64,000 bases of DNA from CAYRYU01 sp964428355 (GCA_964428355.1 CAYRYU010000030.1:7504-71503); one strand, 5' to 3'. Positions 1 to 9,764 are shown, counted from the first letter of the stretch. The notes: generated by a model from the letters alone, not told the origin. Made by a program: numbers and translations.

Positions 1-820
1 CCTTGATCTCGGCGGCGACCACCACGTCGGTGGGAAGGACCAGGTTCTTGCCCGTCTTCTTGGCCGTCTCCAGGATCTTCTTTGCCACGTCGAGCTTGTC
101 TGCCTCGCAAAGCGATTTGCCGACCTTCTTCCCCTGGGCCTTGAGGAAGGTGAAAGCCATCCCCCCGCCGATCAGCAGGGAATCGACCTTGGAGAGGAGA
201 TTCTCGATGACCAGGATCTTGTCGCTGACCTTTGCCCCACCCATAACGGCGACCATCGGCCGCTCGGGAGACTGGGTGACCTTGGTGAGATAGGTGATCT
301 CCTTTTCCATGAGGAACCCGGCGAACGCGGGAAGGATGTCCGCGATCCCGGCGGTGGAAGCGTGGGCACGATGGGCCGTCCCAAAGGCGTCGCTGACGTA
401 GATGTCACCCATCGAAGCGAGGGTTTTGCTGAAGGTGGGGTCGTTCTTCTCCTCGGCGGGATAGAAGCGAAGGTTCTCGAGCAGGAGGACCTCACCATCC
501 TTGAGGTTTTTGGCCATCTTCGCGGCCGCCTCGCCGATACAATCGGGAGCGAAAGCGACCGGTTTTCCCAAAAGTTTGCTCAGCCGGTCGACGATGGGCT
601 TGAGGGAATACTTGGGGTCGGGACCGCCCTTGGGGCGGCCCAGGTGGCTCATCAGAATCAGCCGCCCGCCCTGCTCGAGGATGTGGTTGAGGGTGGGGAT
701 CGCGGCACGGATTCGGGTATCGTCCGTGATGTTCATCTGTTTGTCGAGGGGAACGTTGAAATCGACCCTGACGAGGGCCCGCTTTCCCTTGAACTGGATA
801 TCTCGGATGGTCCGGTACAT
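1..820 (-). CDS. pgk: Phosphoglycerate kinase, 3' end cut by window edge
   Basis: Phosphoglycerate kinase transfers the acyl phosphate of 1,3-bisphosphoglycerate to ADP in cytoplasmic glycolysis. The visible 273 codons begin MYRTIRDIQF and contain the family signatures RVDFNVPLD, the substrate loop SHLGRPKGGPD, LLENLRFYPAEE, and AVMGGAKVSDK. The start ATG at 818-820 follows AGGAGG at seven bases. A full-length enzyme has about 395 residues, so roughly the last third, including the C-terminal nucleotide-binding half, lies outside the window. It sits 146 bases downstream of the GAPDH gene on the same strand, the usual gap-pgk order of a glycolytic operon. Identification is secure. Confidence 0.97.
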   Translation of the reverse strand, partial: MYRTIRDIQFKGKRALVRVDFNVPLDKQMNITDDTRIRAAIPTLNHILEQGGRLILMSHLGRPKGGPDPKYSLKPIVDRLSKLLGKPVAFAPDCIGEAAAKMAKNLKDGEVLLLENLRFYPAEEKNDPTFSKTLASMGDIYVSDAFGTAHRAHASTAGIADILPAFAGFLMEKEITYLTKVTQSPERPMVAVMGGAKVSDKILVIENLLSKVDSLLIGGGMAFTFLKAQGKKVGKSLCEADKLDVAKKILETAKKTGKNLVLPTDVVVAAEIK

Positions 821-917
821 TATTCAATCCTCCTGCGGTTTTTCACTTGCTCCGTCGGGGCGGGCGTACACACACACCGGGCCTTGAAGGCACCCCCCTA
901 CGGTCGGGATTCGATGT

Positions 918-954
918 GCCCGGGTGTCCCCCGCTTTGGGAGGCGCACCCGGGC
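918..954. other. Intergenic inverted repeat between gap and pgk
   Basis: GCCCGGGTG at 918-926 pairs perfectly with CACCCGGGC at 946-954, and the inner C-run and G-run can extend the pairing. No U-tract follows on either strand. It is therefore more likely an mRNA-processing or attenuation hairpin between the two glycolytic cistrons than a full terminator. The function is inferred; only the pairing is seen. Confidence 0.5.
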
Positions 955-966
955 GGATTTCAGTGG

Positions 967-2004
967 TTACTTCTTGGCGATATGGAGCAGCAGGTCCTTG
1001 ACACGGACGCTGTATCCCCACTCGTTGTCGTACCAGGCGATGATCTTGACCATGTTGTCGATGACCTTGGTCGATTTGGCATCGAAGGTCGAGCTGTGGG
1101 CATCGTGGTTGAAGTCCACGGAGACCAGCGGCTCGTCACAGTAGGCGAGATAACCCTTCAGGGGACCTTCCTTGGAGGCGGCCTTCATGGCGGCATTGAT
1201 CTCGTCGACCGTGGGCGTCTTCTTGAGGGTGCAGGTGAGATCCACAACGGAAACGTTGGGCACCGGAACCCGGATGGCGAACCCGTCGAGCTTTCCCTTC
1301 AGGCTGGGAATGACGAGGCTGATCGCTTTGGCCGCGCCGGTGGAGGTGGGGATCATGGAAAGGGCGGCGGCACGGGCCCGGCGAAGGTCGCTGTGCGGGA
1401 GATCCTGGACCTTCTGGTCGTTGGTGTAGGCATGGATGGTGGTCATAAGGCCCTTCTCGATTCCCCACTTGTCGTCGAGAACCTTCGCGACGGGGGCCAG
1501 GCAGTTGGTGGTGCAGCTGGCGTTGCTGAGGACGTGATGCTTGGAATGGTCGTATTTGTCCTCGTTGACGCCCATGACGATGGTGAGATCCTCACCTTCG
1601 GCGGGAGCGGTGATGATGACCTTCTTCGCGCCGCCCTTGGTGATGTGGTTCTCGGCACCCTTGACGGTCTTGCCCTTCTTGTTGACCCCGTCCTGTTTGA
1701 TGGTGAAAAGGCCGGTGGACTCGACGACATACTCGACCCCGAGGTCTTTCCAGGGAAGATCGGAAGGATCGGTCTTGGCGAACACCTTGACGGTTTTCCC
1801 GCCCACGATGAGGCTGTCTTCCTTCACTTCGACCGGAACGTTCAACCTTCCGTGTATGGAGTCATATTTCAGCAGGTGGGCCAGGGTTTTCGTATCGGTG
1901 ATGTCGTTGATCGCGACCACCTCGAGTTCCTTACAATCCATCAGCGCCCGGAAAACCATGCGGCCGATCCGGCCAAACCCGTTGATTCCAACTTTCTTTG
2001 CCAT
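967..2004 (-). CDS. gap: Type I glyceraldehyde-3-phosphate dehydrogenase
   Basis: NAD-dependent oxidation and phosphorylation of glyceraldehyde 3-phosphate in glycolysis, or the reverse in gluconeogenesis. The 345-residue product has the Rossmann start VGINGFGRIGR, the catalytic motif SNASCTTNC with the nucleophilic Cys at about residue 164, the active-site HAYTNDQ stretch, and the C-terminal WYDNEWGYS signature. Its length is a few residues above the family norm. The ATG follows TAAGGAGG at six bases. It lies upstream of pgk and downstream of a strong terminator at 2067-2094 that isolates it from the rpsA transcript, although no clear promoter is visible in the short gap. Confidence 0.98.
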   Translation of the reverse strand: MAKKVGINGFGRIGRMVFRALMDCKELEVVAINDITDTKTLAHLLKYDSIHGRLNVPVEVKEDSLIVGGKTVKVFAKTDPSDLPWKDLGVEYVVESTGLFTIKQDGVNKKGKTVKGAENHITKGGAKKVIITAPAEGEDLTIVMGVNEDKYDHSKHHVLSNASCTTNCLAPVAKVLDDKWGIEKGLMTTIHAYTNDQKVQDLPHSDLRRARAAALSMIPTSTGAAKAISLVIPSLKGKLDGFAIRVPVPNVSVVDLTCTLKKTPTVDEINAAMKAASKEGPLKGYLAYCDEPLVSVDFNHDAHSSTFDAKSTKVIDNMVKIIAWYDNEWGYSVRVKDLLLHIAKK

Positions 2005-2066
2005 GGAAAAACCTCCTTAGGAATTTTTGATTGAAAGGTGTTTAGCCCTTCGGGGAACCCATTTCG

Positions 2067-2094
2067 AAAAAAAACCGCCCCTCCGGAGAGGGGC
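2067..2094 (-). terminator. Rho-independent terminator after the cmk-rpsA gene
   Basis: On the minus strand a perfect seven-base-pair stem (GCCCCTC / GAGGGGC, positions 2077-2094) with a four-base CGGA loop is followed directly by eight T residues. It lies 48 bases past the rpsA stop codon and upstream of gap. Confidence 0.93.
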
Positions 2095-2141
2095 AGTTTC
2101 TTCGGTTTCTGACAAGGAAACGAATTTCCACCGTCGGGCTT

Positions 2142-4958
2142 CTAGCCCTTCAGCTGCTCTTTGAGCGAAGCGAGCTTGTCTTTCAGGAGGTCGCCGATCG
2201 TGTCGGAGAACCCCTGGGAGGAGGAAGCCTGATATTTCTGGAGCTCGCGGGCTTCCGTGTCCATGACGGCTTCCTTGACCGAGAGCTTCAGACGGCGGTT
2301 CTTGCGATCCAGCTCCAGAACCTTGAAGGTGACGACGTCGCCGACCTTCACTGCCTCGCTGGGGTGCTGGACCCGGATCTGGGCGATCTGGGAGATGTGG
2401 ATGAATCCCTGGATTCCAGGGGCAAGTTCGACTTCCGCGCCGTTGTTGTCGACGACGGAGATCGTTCCCTGCTGGATGGAATTGACCGGGAACCTCTTCT
2501 CGATTCCCTTCCAGGGATCATCGCTGACCCGGCGGCGGGAGAGGCCGATCTTCTGCTTCATCTTGTCGAGTTCGAAGATGGAAACGGTCACCTGGTCGCC
2601 GACCTTCAGGATCTCGCCGGGATCCTTCACATCGTTGCTCCAGGAGAATTCGGAGATGTGGAGCAAGCCTTCCAACCCGTTCTCAAGCTGGACGAAAGCG
2701 CCGTAGGTCATCAGGTTCTTGACCACCCCGGTCACGACGTCGCCGATGCGGTAGCTGGAGTCGAGCTGGTCCCAGGGGTCGGCCTGGGTCTGCTTGAGGC
2801 CGAGGGAGAGCCGGCGGGCACGGATATCGATGTTGAGTATCTTGACCTGGATCTCCTGCCCCTTCTCGAGAACCTCCTTCGGATGGTTGACCTTCTTCAC
2901 CCAATCCATGTCGGAGACATGGAGAAGGCCTTCGATTCCGGGGGAGACTTCGACGAACGCGCCGAACTCGGCCAGGTTGACGACCTTGCCGCGGACCACG
3001 TCGCCGATCTTGAACTTGGATTCGATGCCTTCCCAGGGGTGCTGCAGGGTGTCCTTGTAGGAGAGGGAGATCCGTTTCTTCTCCTTGTCGATCTCCTTCA
3101 CGACCACCTGGAGGGAATCACCGGATTTGACGATATCGCTGGGATGCCTGACATTGCGGGCCCAGGAGAGATCGGAAATGTGGACGAGACCTTCCACCCC
3201 TTCCTCGAGCTCGACGAAGGCGCCGAAATCCATGAGGTTCTTGACCTTACCGTCGTACTTCCGGCCCACTTCGTACCGCTGGTCGACTGTCTGCCAGGGA
3301 TCATCCTTTTTCTGCTTGAGGCCGAGGGCGATCTTGCCCTTCTCGGTGTCGATCTTGAGGATCTTGACCTCGATCTCGGTGCCGGGCTGGACGACCTCGC
3401 GCGGGTTGGTGATGACCGACCAGCTCAGGTCGTTCCGGTGGATGAGACCTTCCACACCGTCCCCGAGGTCGACGAAGGCGCCGTAATCGACGATCCGCGA
3501 TACGGTTCCCTTGATGAGGTCCCCGACCTGGTAGTTGGTGAAGATCTCACCCTTCCGCTTGTTGCGGGACTCCTCGACGACAGCCCGCTCGGAGACGACG
3601 ACGTTCTTCCGCCTGCGGTCGAACTCGGTCACGAGCATCGGGAAAGACTTGCCGATGGATTCCTTGGCGTTCTTCCCGTGGGAAAGCTGGCTCTGGGGCA
3701 GAAATGCGCGAATCCCGTTGATGTCGACATTGTAGCCGCCCTTGATCCGTTCCCGGATGATGCCTTCGATCGGAACGCGCTTGGAATGCGAGTCGTGGAT
3801 CTGATCCCAGGAATCGTGTTCGCGGGCGCGCTTGTAGGAAAGGATCAGCTGCCCGTTCCCATCGTCGACACGCTTGATGAACACGCGGATCTTGTCGCCG
3901 ACGTTGAGGTTCTTCGTGGTCGACTCGGGGAGTTCATCGATGGGGACGATCCCATCGGTCTTGTACCCGAGATCGACGTAGACCCCGGTGGGAGTGACGT
4001 CGATGATGGTCCCAGTGGCAATGGCACCGTTGCGGATCGTAGGGAACTCACCACTCATCTCCTTTTCGAGCTGTTCCATGGTCATTCCGGCCTCGTCCGG
4101 ACCTGCTTTGCCGTCCACCTCGTTGGTGTCGGGCTTGGGGTTGGTGGTTTCTTCCATACGTTCCTCCGATAGGATTGCCGAATCCTTGGTTTTGGTGATT
4201 TCGATAATCCGATCCACCACCTGATCGATGGTCAGATCGGTTGTATCAACGACAACGGCTTCATCAGCCTTTTTCAGGGGGGCGCAGTCCCTGTTCGAAT
4301 CGATATCGTCACGTCGCGTTATCTCTTCCATCAGGGTTTCGAGAGTTCCGGCGAACCCCTTCTTCTCGAGCTCCTCGAGCCGCCGGCGGGCACGCTCCCT
4401 GATGGACGCGGTCAAGAAGATCTTGACCGAGGCGGAGGGGAAAACCACCGTCCCGATGTCCCGGCCGTCGACGACCCATTTCCCACGGGAACCGATGATC
4501 CGCTGGCTTTGTGTCATGCAGTCCCTGACCCGGGAATCCTTGGCGACGAACGAGACCATCCTCGAAACTTCGGGAGAGCGGATGGCATCGGTTACGTCCC
4601 GTCCGTTGAGGAAAACATGGGGGATGGTGCTTCCGGACTTTTCCTCGAAACGAATCCCTGCGTCCTGTGCGCAACAGGAAAGCTTCTCTGGGTCTTCGAA
4701 GTCAACTTTCTCGTTGAGTGCCTTGAAGGTGACAGCCCGGTACATCGCGCCCGTGTCGAGATAGTAAAATCCGAGGCGCTCGGCAACCTTCTTGGCCACG
4801 GTGCTCTTCCCGGCACCGGCGGGTCCGTCGATGGCGATTATTCTTGGAAGATAATCGCCCGCTGTCCGACTCACGATCTGAAACGACTCCTTGGGAACCG
4901 CCCGTTTCGACTTCCACGGGTCCAGTGGTGAGAGGCAATGTACAACATTTCTTTCCAA
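2142..4958 (-). CDS. cmk-rpsA: Cytidylate kinase-ribosomal protein S1 fusion (Cmk-RpsA)
   Basis: One uninterrupted 938-codon frame joins two proteins. Residues about 39-262 are cytidylate kinase (CMP/dCMP phosphorylation): P-loop GPAGAGKST at 45-53, YYLDTGAMYRA, and the DGRDIGTVVFP segment. From residue 268 follows ribosomal protein S1, which recruits mRNA to the 30S subunit. I count seven S1 repeats, roughly at 310, 394, 478, 563, 650, 737 and 825, one more than the six of E. coli S1; the first two are the divergent ribosome-binding kind. The listed start is TTG without a clear Shine-Dalgarno. A GTG at 4874, just before the kinase domain and preceded by AAGGAG, is an alternative. aroA lies directly upstream, the classical aroA-cmk-rpsA order. 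An internal ribosome site may also yield free S1. Confidence 0.95.
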   Translation of the reverse strand: MERNVVHCLSPLDPWKSKRAVPKESFQIVSRTAGDYLPRIIAIDGPAGAGKSTVAKKVAERLGFYYLDTGAMYRAVTFKALNEKVDFEDPEKLSCCAQDAGIRFEEKSGSTIPHVFLNGRDVTDAIRSPEVSRMVSFVAKDSRVRDCMTQSQRIIGSRGKWVVDGRDIGTVVFPSASVKIFLTASIRERARRRLEELEKKGFAGTLETLMEEITRRDDIDSNRDCAPLKKADEAVVVDTTDLTIDQVVDRIIEITKTKDSAILSEERMEETTNPKPDTNEVDGKAGPDEAGMTMEQLEKEMSGEFPTIRNGAIATGTIIDVTPTGVYVDLGYKTDGIVPIDELPESTTKNLNVGDKIRVFIKRVDDGNGQLILSYKRAREHDSWDQIHDSHSKRVPIEGIIRERIKGGYNVDINGIRAFLPQSQLSHGKNAKESIGKSFPMLVTEFDRRRKNVVVSERAVVEESRNKRKGEIFTNYQVGDLIKGTVSRIVDYGAFVDLGDGVEGLIHRNDLSWSVITNPREVVQPGTEIEVKILKIDTEKGKIALGLKQKKDDPWQTVDQRYEVGRKYDGKVKNLMDFGAFVELEEGVEGLVHISDLSWARNVRHPSDIVKSGDSLQVVVKEIDKEKKRISLSYKDTLQHPWEGIESKFKIGDVVRGKVVNLAEFGAFVEVSPGIEGLLHVSDMDWVKKVNHPKEVLEKGQEIQVKILNIDIRARRLSLGLKQTQADPWDQLDSSYRIGDVVTGVVKNLMTYGAFVQLENGLEGLLHISEFSWSNDVKDPGEILKVGDQVTVSIFELDKMKQKIGLSRRRVSDDPWKGIEKRFPVNSIQQGTISVVDNNGAEVELAPGIQGFIHISQIAQIRVQHPSEAVKVGDVVTFKVLELDRKNRRLKLSVKEAVMDTEARELQKYQASSSQGFSDTIGDLLKDKLASLKEQLKG
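4155..4167 (-). promoter_or_regulatory. In-frame internal Shine-Dalgarno and ATG for free S1
   Basis: Inside the fused gene, GGAGG at 4167-4163 stands five bases before an in-frame ATG at 4157-4155 that begins MEETTNPKPD. This is exactly the junction between the kinase and S1 parts. The site has the same form as genuine start sites elsewhere in the window, so a separate 671-residue S1 (2142-4157) may be made as well as, or instead of, read-through fusion. Confidence 0.7.
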
Positions 4959-5010
4959 AATTCAAGAGGGAATCGAACTCGCCGGGCAATTCTTTGAAAA
5001 TTTTCCGATT

Positions 5011-6357
5011 TCAGGTGTGGATCTGGCGGAAATCCTGTTCGAAAGACGGGTAGGAAATCCCAGCACACTCCATGTTCAGGATATGGGTCGTTCCATGGGC
5101 GATCGTCCCGAGAATGGCCAGGGACATCGCGACACGGTGATCCCCCTGGGGGTTCGAGAATGGGGGGGCAAAAAGGGGGTTTCCCCCCGTCATCTCGAAG
5201 CCGTCGGGATACTCCTGGACATCGGCCCGGAACTTCTTCAACTCCTCGACCATCACATGGAGCCGGTCGGACTCCTTCCGCCTCAATTCCTCCGCCCCGG
5301 TGACGGAGGAGTTCCCACCTGCTGCGGCCATCGCCACCATCAGGACCGGAATCTCGTCGATAAGACCGGGAACCATTTCGGGCTGGATCGAGATTCCGGA
5401 CAAAGACCGCCCTTCAACGACCACTGTTCCGACAGGCTCCCCGAACTCGGACTTCTCCTCGACAATTGTCACCAAAGCTCCCATTTTCCGCAGGATCTCG
5501 AAGAAAACCGTGCGGGTCGGGTTCAGGGAAACATCCCTGATTACAAGTCGGCTCCCCGGATGAATTGCCGCCCCGACCGCGAAAAATGCAGCCCCGCTGG
5601 GGTCTCCGGGAATTCTCCGCGATATCCCCAAGGGGGTGGACGGCCCCTTGACCCGTACACTCCCCGCCTCGGTGACGCAATCCACACCCATCACCCTCAG
5701 CATCCGCTCGGTATGATCACGGGTGGGCAGGGCCTCTCTCACCACGGTCGTTCCTGCGGCGAAAAGACCGGCCAGCAGGATCGCGGATTTAACCTGCGCG
5801 GAGGGGAGGGGAAGGGCGTAATCGATCGGCTGGAGGGGGAATCGCCCCTGGATTGCAACAGGCAGGAAAGCCCCGTCGCCCCTCCCGAGAATCGTTGCCC
5901 CCATGCCCCGGAGGGGTTCCACCACACGTTTCATCGGCCTCCCGCGAAGGCTGGAATCCCCGGTCAGGATCGAGAGGAAGGGAAACCCGCTGAGAAGCCC
6001 TGCGAGAAGCCGGGCACTGGTACCCGAGTTCAGGCAGTTCAGCGGAGTGGCCGGTTCGCGAAAACCTCCCTGGATCCCCGGGGTTTTTCCCCGGGGAACG
6101 GCTGTCGGAAGCGCGTCCCCTCCAAGGCCATCGATAAGGATCTCCGTGTCCGAGAGAAACCTGAACCTGACGCCGAGCTGATCCATGACTCCCATCGTCG
6201 CCAGGCAGTCCCGGCTTGGATTCAGATGGGAAATGCGGCTGGTTCCCCCCGCCACGGAACTCAAGAGAAGGGTTCTCTGCGAAATGGATTTGTCCCCCGG
6301 CGGAGTCACCTCCCCCGTGAACCTGGTCACCCGTGAAACCTCGAAAATTCGTCCCAC
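5011..6357 (-). CDS. aroA: 3-phosphoshikimate 1-carboxyvinyltransferase (EPSP synthase)
   Basis: Transfers the enolpyruvyl group of PEP to shikimate 3-phosphate, the sixth step of the shikimate pathway. Family motifs visible are PPGDKSISQRTLLLSS near the N-terminus, LNSGTSARLLAGLL, PTRDHTERMLRVMG, and the C-terminal DHRVAMSLAILG. The open frame reaches 6453, but the extra residues there look unlike the family. A GTG at 6357 preceded by GGAGG eleven bases away gives 448 residues, close to the usual 430-450. It is followed by the cmk-rpsA fusion with a short gap, so the two are probably co-transcribed. Confidence 0.95.
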   Translation of the reverse strand: MGRIFEVSRVTRFTGEVTPPGDKSISQRTLLLSSVAGGTSRISHLNPSRDCLATMGVMDQLGVRFRFLSDTEILIDGLGGDALPTAVPRGKTPGIQGGFREPATPLNCLNSGTSARLLAGLLSGFPFLSILTGDSSLRGRPMKRVVEPLRGMGATILGRGDGAFLPVAIQGRFPLQPIDYALPLPSAQVKSAILLAGLFAAGTTVVREALPTRDHTERMLRVMGVDCVTEAGSVRVKGPSTPLGISRRIPGDPSGAAFFAVGAAIHPGSRLVIRDVSLNPTRTVFFEILRKMGALVTIVEEKSEFGEPVGTVVVEGRSLSGISIQPEMVPGLIDEIPVLMVAMAAAGGNSSVTGAEELRRKESDRLHVMVEELKKFRADVQEYPDGFEMTGGNPLFAPPFSNPQGDHRVAMSLAILGTIAHGTTHILNMECAGISYPSFEQDFRQIHT

Positions 6358-6467
6358 CTGAAAATCGCCCTCCAGCGCAAAACACCCGCACAACCTTTCG
6401 GTTGAAGAGGAGATGGTCAAACCCTGTTCCAACCCTCCCCGCTTTGCGACCAACCGGATTTGGGGAG

Positions 6468-6493
6468 AAAAAAACCCGCCCTTTCAGGCGGGT
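6468..6493 (-). terminator. Rho-independent terminator of hppA
   Basis: ACCCGCC at 6474-6480 pairs with GGCGGGT at 6487-6493 around a six-base loop. On the minus strand it is followed by a seven-T run. The hairpin starts 15 bases past the true hppA stop codon at 6508. The plus strand also shows five T residues, so it may work in both directions. Confidence 0.9.
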
Positions 6494-6507
6494 CTTTTTC
6501 AACCAGG

Positions 6508-9500
6508 TCAGAAGTCGTCGAACCCTCCGGCAGGTTTCGCATCAGCCGGCTTCGCATCCGCGGGTTTGGCNNNNNNNNNNNNNNNNNNNNNNNNNNNNNN
6601 NNNNNNNNNNNNNNNNNNNNNNNNNNNNNNNNNNNNNNNNNNNNNNNNNNNNNNNNNNNNNNNNNNNNNNCGTCGAACCCTCCGGCAGGTTTCGCATCAG
6701 CCGGCTTCGCATCCGCGGGTTTGGCATCTGCAGGCTTCGCGTCGGCAGGCTTGTCCGCGGGTTTGTCCGCAGGTTTGGCGTCGGCCGGTTTCACGTCGGC
6801 GGGTTTGTCGGCGGGAGCATCCGCAGGCTTCGCGTCGGCGGGTTTGACATCCGCGGGTTTGGCGTCGGCGGGCTTGGCATCGGCCGGTTTCGCATCCGCG
6901 GGCTTCGCGTCGGCAGGCTTGTCGGCGGGTTGATCAGCAGGCTTCACATCGGCAGGTTTCGGGGGAGGGGCATCGGCGGGCTTCACGTCCGCAGGTTTGG
7001 TTTCGGGGGGCTTGGTGTCCGCAGGCTTGTCGGCAGGCTTCGCATCCGCCGGTTTGTCCGCCGGCTTGGAGTCGAATCCGTCGAATCCACCACCACCCGC
7101 CCCGGGGGTCTTGTCGCTCGCTCCGCTCGCACCACCGGCATCGAAGCCATCGAATCCACCGCCGCCGGTTGAAGGAGTGGAGGGTTTGGTTCCACCATCG
7201 TCGAAGCCTCCGAACCCGCCGGTGCTTCCGGTCGAGCCCGAACCCGAATCTTTTCCGGGTTCCGGGGCTTCCGGGGTCATGCCGCCACCCAGATCCTCGA
7301 CGTCGGAGGCAGTTTCGTCGGCCAGGATCCCTTCCTCGTCTTCGGGAAGGATATTGTCATCGGTTCCCATGAGGGGGTCTTCCTCGTCGAGGATGCCCTC
7401 TTCGGTCGCCGAAGCGAGGCCGCCCGGAACCATCTCGGGAAGCTTCTTGCCCTGTGCGAGCAGCTTCCGAGCGTCGTCTTTTCTCTGGTACTCCGTCGGG
7501 TTGAACCCGAGCAGGTTCTGGATGTCGGGGGAATACGAAACGGTCAAACCCGCCACGACGACCGCGACCATGCTCATCAGCTTGATCAGGATGTTCAGGG
7601 AGGGTCCGGACGTGTCCTTGAAGGGGTCGCCGACGGTATCACCGACGACGCCGGCCTTGTGGCAATCGGAACCCTTCCCGCCGAACTGGCCGGATTCGAT
7701 GTATTTCTTGGCGTTGTCCCAGGTCCCGCCGGCATTGGCCATCATGATGGCAACGGCGAACCCGGTCGAGAGACCGCCGATCAGAAGCCCCATGACGCCG
7801 CTGGGCCCGAGGAGAAGGCCAACAACGATAGGAACGATGATCGCCATGAGGCTCGGCCGGACCATCTCCTTCTGGGCACCCTGGGTGGAGATCTCGACGC
7901 ATGATGCGTAATCGGCCTTCGCGCCAGGTTCACCCTTCAGAAGGCCGGGGATTTCCTTGAACTGCCGGCGGACCTCTTCGACCATCCGGTGGGCGGCACG
8001 GCCGACGGCCTGCATCGTCATGGCGCAGAACATGAACACCAGCATCGCGCCAAGGAACACCCCGACAAGCACCTGGGGATTCATGAGGTTCACGTCGTAG
8101 AAGGACATGAAGTCACGCATCGAGGCATCCTTGATCAGGACAGCCTTGGTGTCGGTGAAGATGTACTTGTCGACCGTCTCGTGCGAATTCTCGGCCATCC
8201 GCAACAGACCTATCCGCAGCTCCTCGACGTAAGCGCCCAGAAGGGCCATGGCCGTAAGGGCTGCGGAACCGATCGCGTATCCCTTTCCGGTAGCTGCGGT
8301 GGTGTTGCCCAGCGAATCGAGAGCGTCAGTCCGTTTCCGGACCTCGGGATTCATGTGGCACATCTCGGCGTTTCCACCCGCGTTGTCCGCTATCGGACCA
8401 TAAGCGTCGGTGGCAAGCGTGATTCCCAGGGTCGCAAGCATTCCGACCGAGCCGATTCCGATCCCATACAGGCCCATCGAGGGATTCGAGAATCCGTCCG
8501 CGAACCCGTAGGCCAGCAGGACCGCGATGCCGACGGTAACCACCGGGATCCCGGTGGAGATCATTCCGGAAGCCAGCCCCGCGATGATGACCGTGGCGGG
8601 ACCCGTGGTGGACTGTTCGGCTACATCCCTGGTGGGTTGGTAGTCGGCTGAGGTGTAATGCTCGGTCGCCCAGCCGATGATGATTCCCGACATCAGTCCC
8701 GCGAGGATCGAGAGAAACATCTTGAGATGCGAGGGCAGCATGTAGTAGGTCAGGAAGGCCGATCCCGCAGCGGTCAGGAGGGCCGCGGTGTTGATCCCCT
8801 TGTTGAGGGCTCCCATGAGGTCTTTCTGGGAGGCATCTTCCTGGGTGTTGACCATGAAAACTCCCACGAGGGAGAAGATGATCCCTATTCCGGAAATGGC
8901 AAATGGAAGGAGGATCGCGCCCATCTGTTCGGGCGAGGTGACGGCACCGCCCTTCGGGGCGAAGGCCGCCGCGCCCAGAGCGGCCGTGGCCAGGATCGAA
9001 CCGCAGTAGGACTCGTAAAGGTCCGCGCCCATCCCAGCGACGTCTCCGACGTTGTCACCGACGTTGTCCGCGATGACAGCAGGGTTCCGGGGATCGTCCT
9101 CGGGAATTCCGGCTTCGGTCTTGCCCACCAGATCGGCTCCCACGTCCGCCGCCTTGGTGAAGATACCGCCGCCCACGCGGGCGAACAGGGCCTGGGAGCT
9201 TGCGCCCATCCCGAAGGTCAGCATGATGGTCGTGATTTCCTGGAAGTCCTTGACTCCGAACATGCTCCCCTGGAAGTAGGTGGCGTCTTTTACCCAGTTC
9301 AGGATCTTCCACCAGATCGAGATGTCGAACAGGCCCAGTCCGACGACCACGAAACCCATGACCGCGCCGCTTCGGAAGGCGATCTGCAAACCCTGGTTCA
9401 GGGATTTGGTCGCCCCCGCGGTCGTACGACTGCTGGCGTTGGTCGCGGTTTTCATTCCGAGATAGCCGGAAAGACCGCTGAAGAAGCCCCCGGTGAGGAA

Positions 9501-9764
9501 GGCGATCGGTGTCCATGGGCTCTGGACCCGCAGGACGAAGGCGAGGAAGGCGAAGAAGGCGAATGCGAAGATGAAGAACATCCCTACGACCCGGTATTGG
9601 GCAAAGAGATAGGACATGGCGCCCTCACGCACGTACCCCGCGATCTCCTGGGACCGGGGAGTTCCCGGATCGGCCTTCATGAGGTCCGAATAGAATACGT
9701 AGGCAAAAACCAGGGCCAGGACCGATCCGACAGGGGCAATCCAGAAAAACAACGTTATGTCCAC
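6508..9764 (-). CDS. hppA: Membrane-bound pyrophosphatase with KPAD-repeat tail (spans assembly gap)
   Basis: Ion-pumping pyrophosphatase that couples PPi hydrolysis to H+ or Na+ export. The core, residues 1 to about 760, is a multispanning protein with the substrate motifs GGIFTKAADVGADLVGK and DNVGDNVGDVAGMGADLYES near 205-250, and HKAGVVGDTVGDPFKDTSGPS near 700. GNTTAATGKG near 490 carries Ala at the position that is Lys in K+-independent enzymes, so it is probably the K+-dependent subtype. After the core comes an acidic linker, several GGFDGFD-type motifs and about 25 PAD units (KPADAKPAD...). The 100-N gap falls in this repeat. Merging the identical 55-base flanks restores the frame, ending AKPAGGFDDF then TGA at 6510-6508, about 1033 residues. 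A consensus promoter and a terminator bracket the gene as a single unit. Confidence 0.95.
6571..6670. other. 100-N scaffold gap inside the hppA tail repeat
   Basis: A run of exactly 100 N. The 55 bases before it (6516-6570) are identical to the 55 bases after it (6671-6725). This means two contigs were joined although their ends overlap, so the gap is probably artificial and the true sequence is shorter by 155 bases. Confidence 0.95.

Noticed and set aside
847..2034. Long plus-strand open frame opposite gap
   Set aside because: It is a shadow of the GC-rich GAPDH gene: low-complexity Gly/Asp/Val composition, no ribosome site, no family resemblance.
2364..4172. 602-codon plus-strand open frame opposite rpsA
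   Set aside because: It mirrors the repeated S1 domains in the complementary frame; Asp/Leu/Val bias shows it is antisense to real coding sequence.
6417..6570. Protein tail read directly through the N gap (ending at 6417)
   Set aside because: The 100-N spacer shifts the frame. Merging the identical 55-base flanks gives a proper end at 6508 just before a terminator.
6685..7100. Regularly spaced repeats that could be mistaken for a CRISPR array
   Set aside because: The 12-15-base periodicity is codon repetition of KPAD/AKPAD in hppA, with no conserved repeat plus unique spacer pattern and no cas genes.
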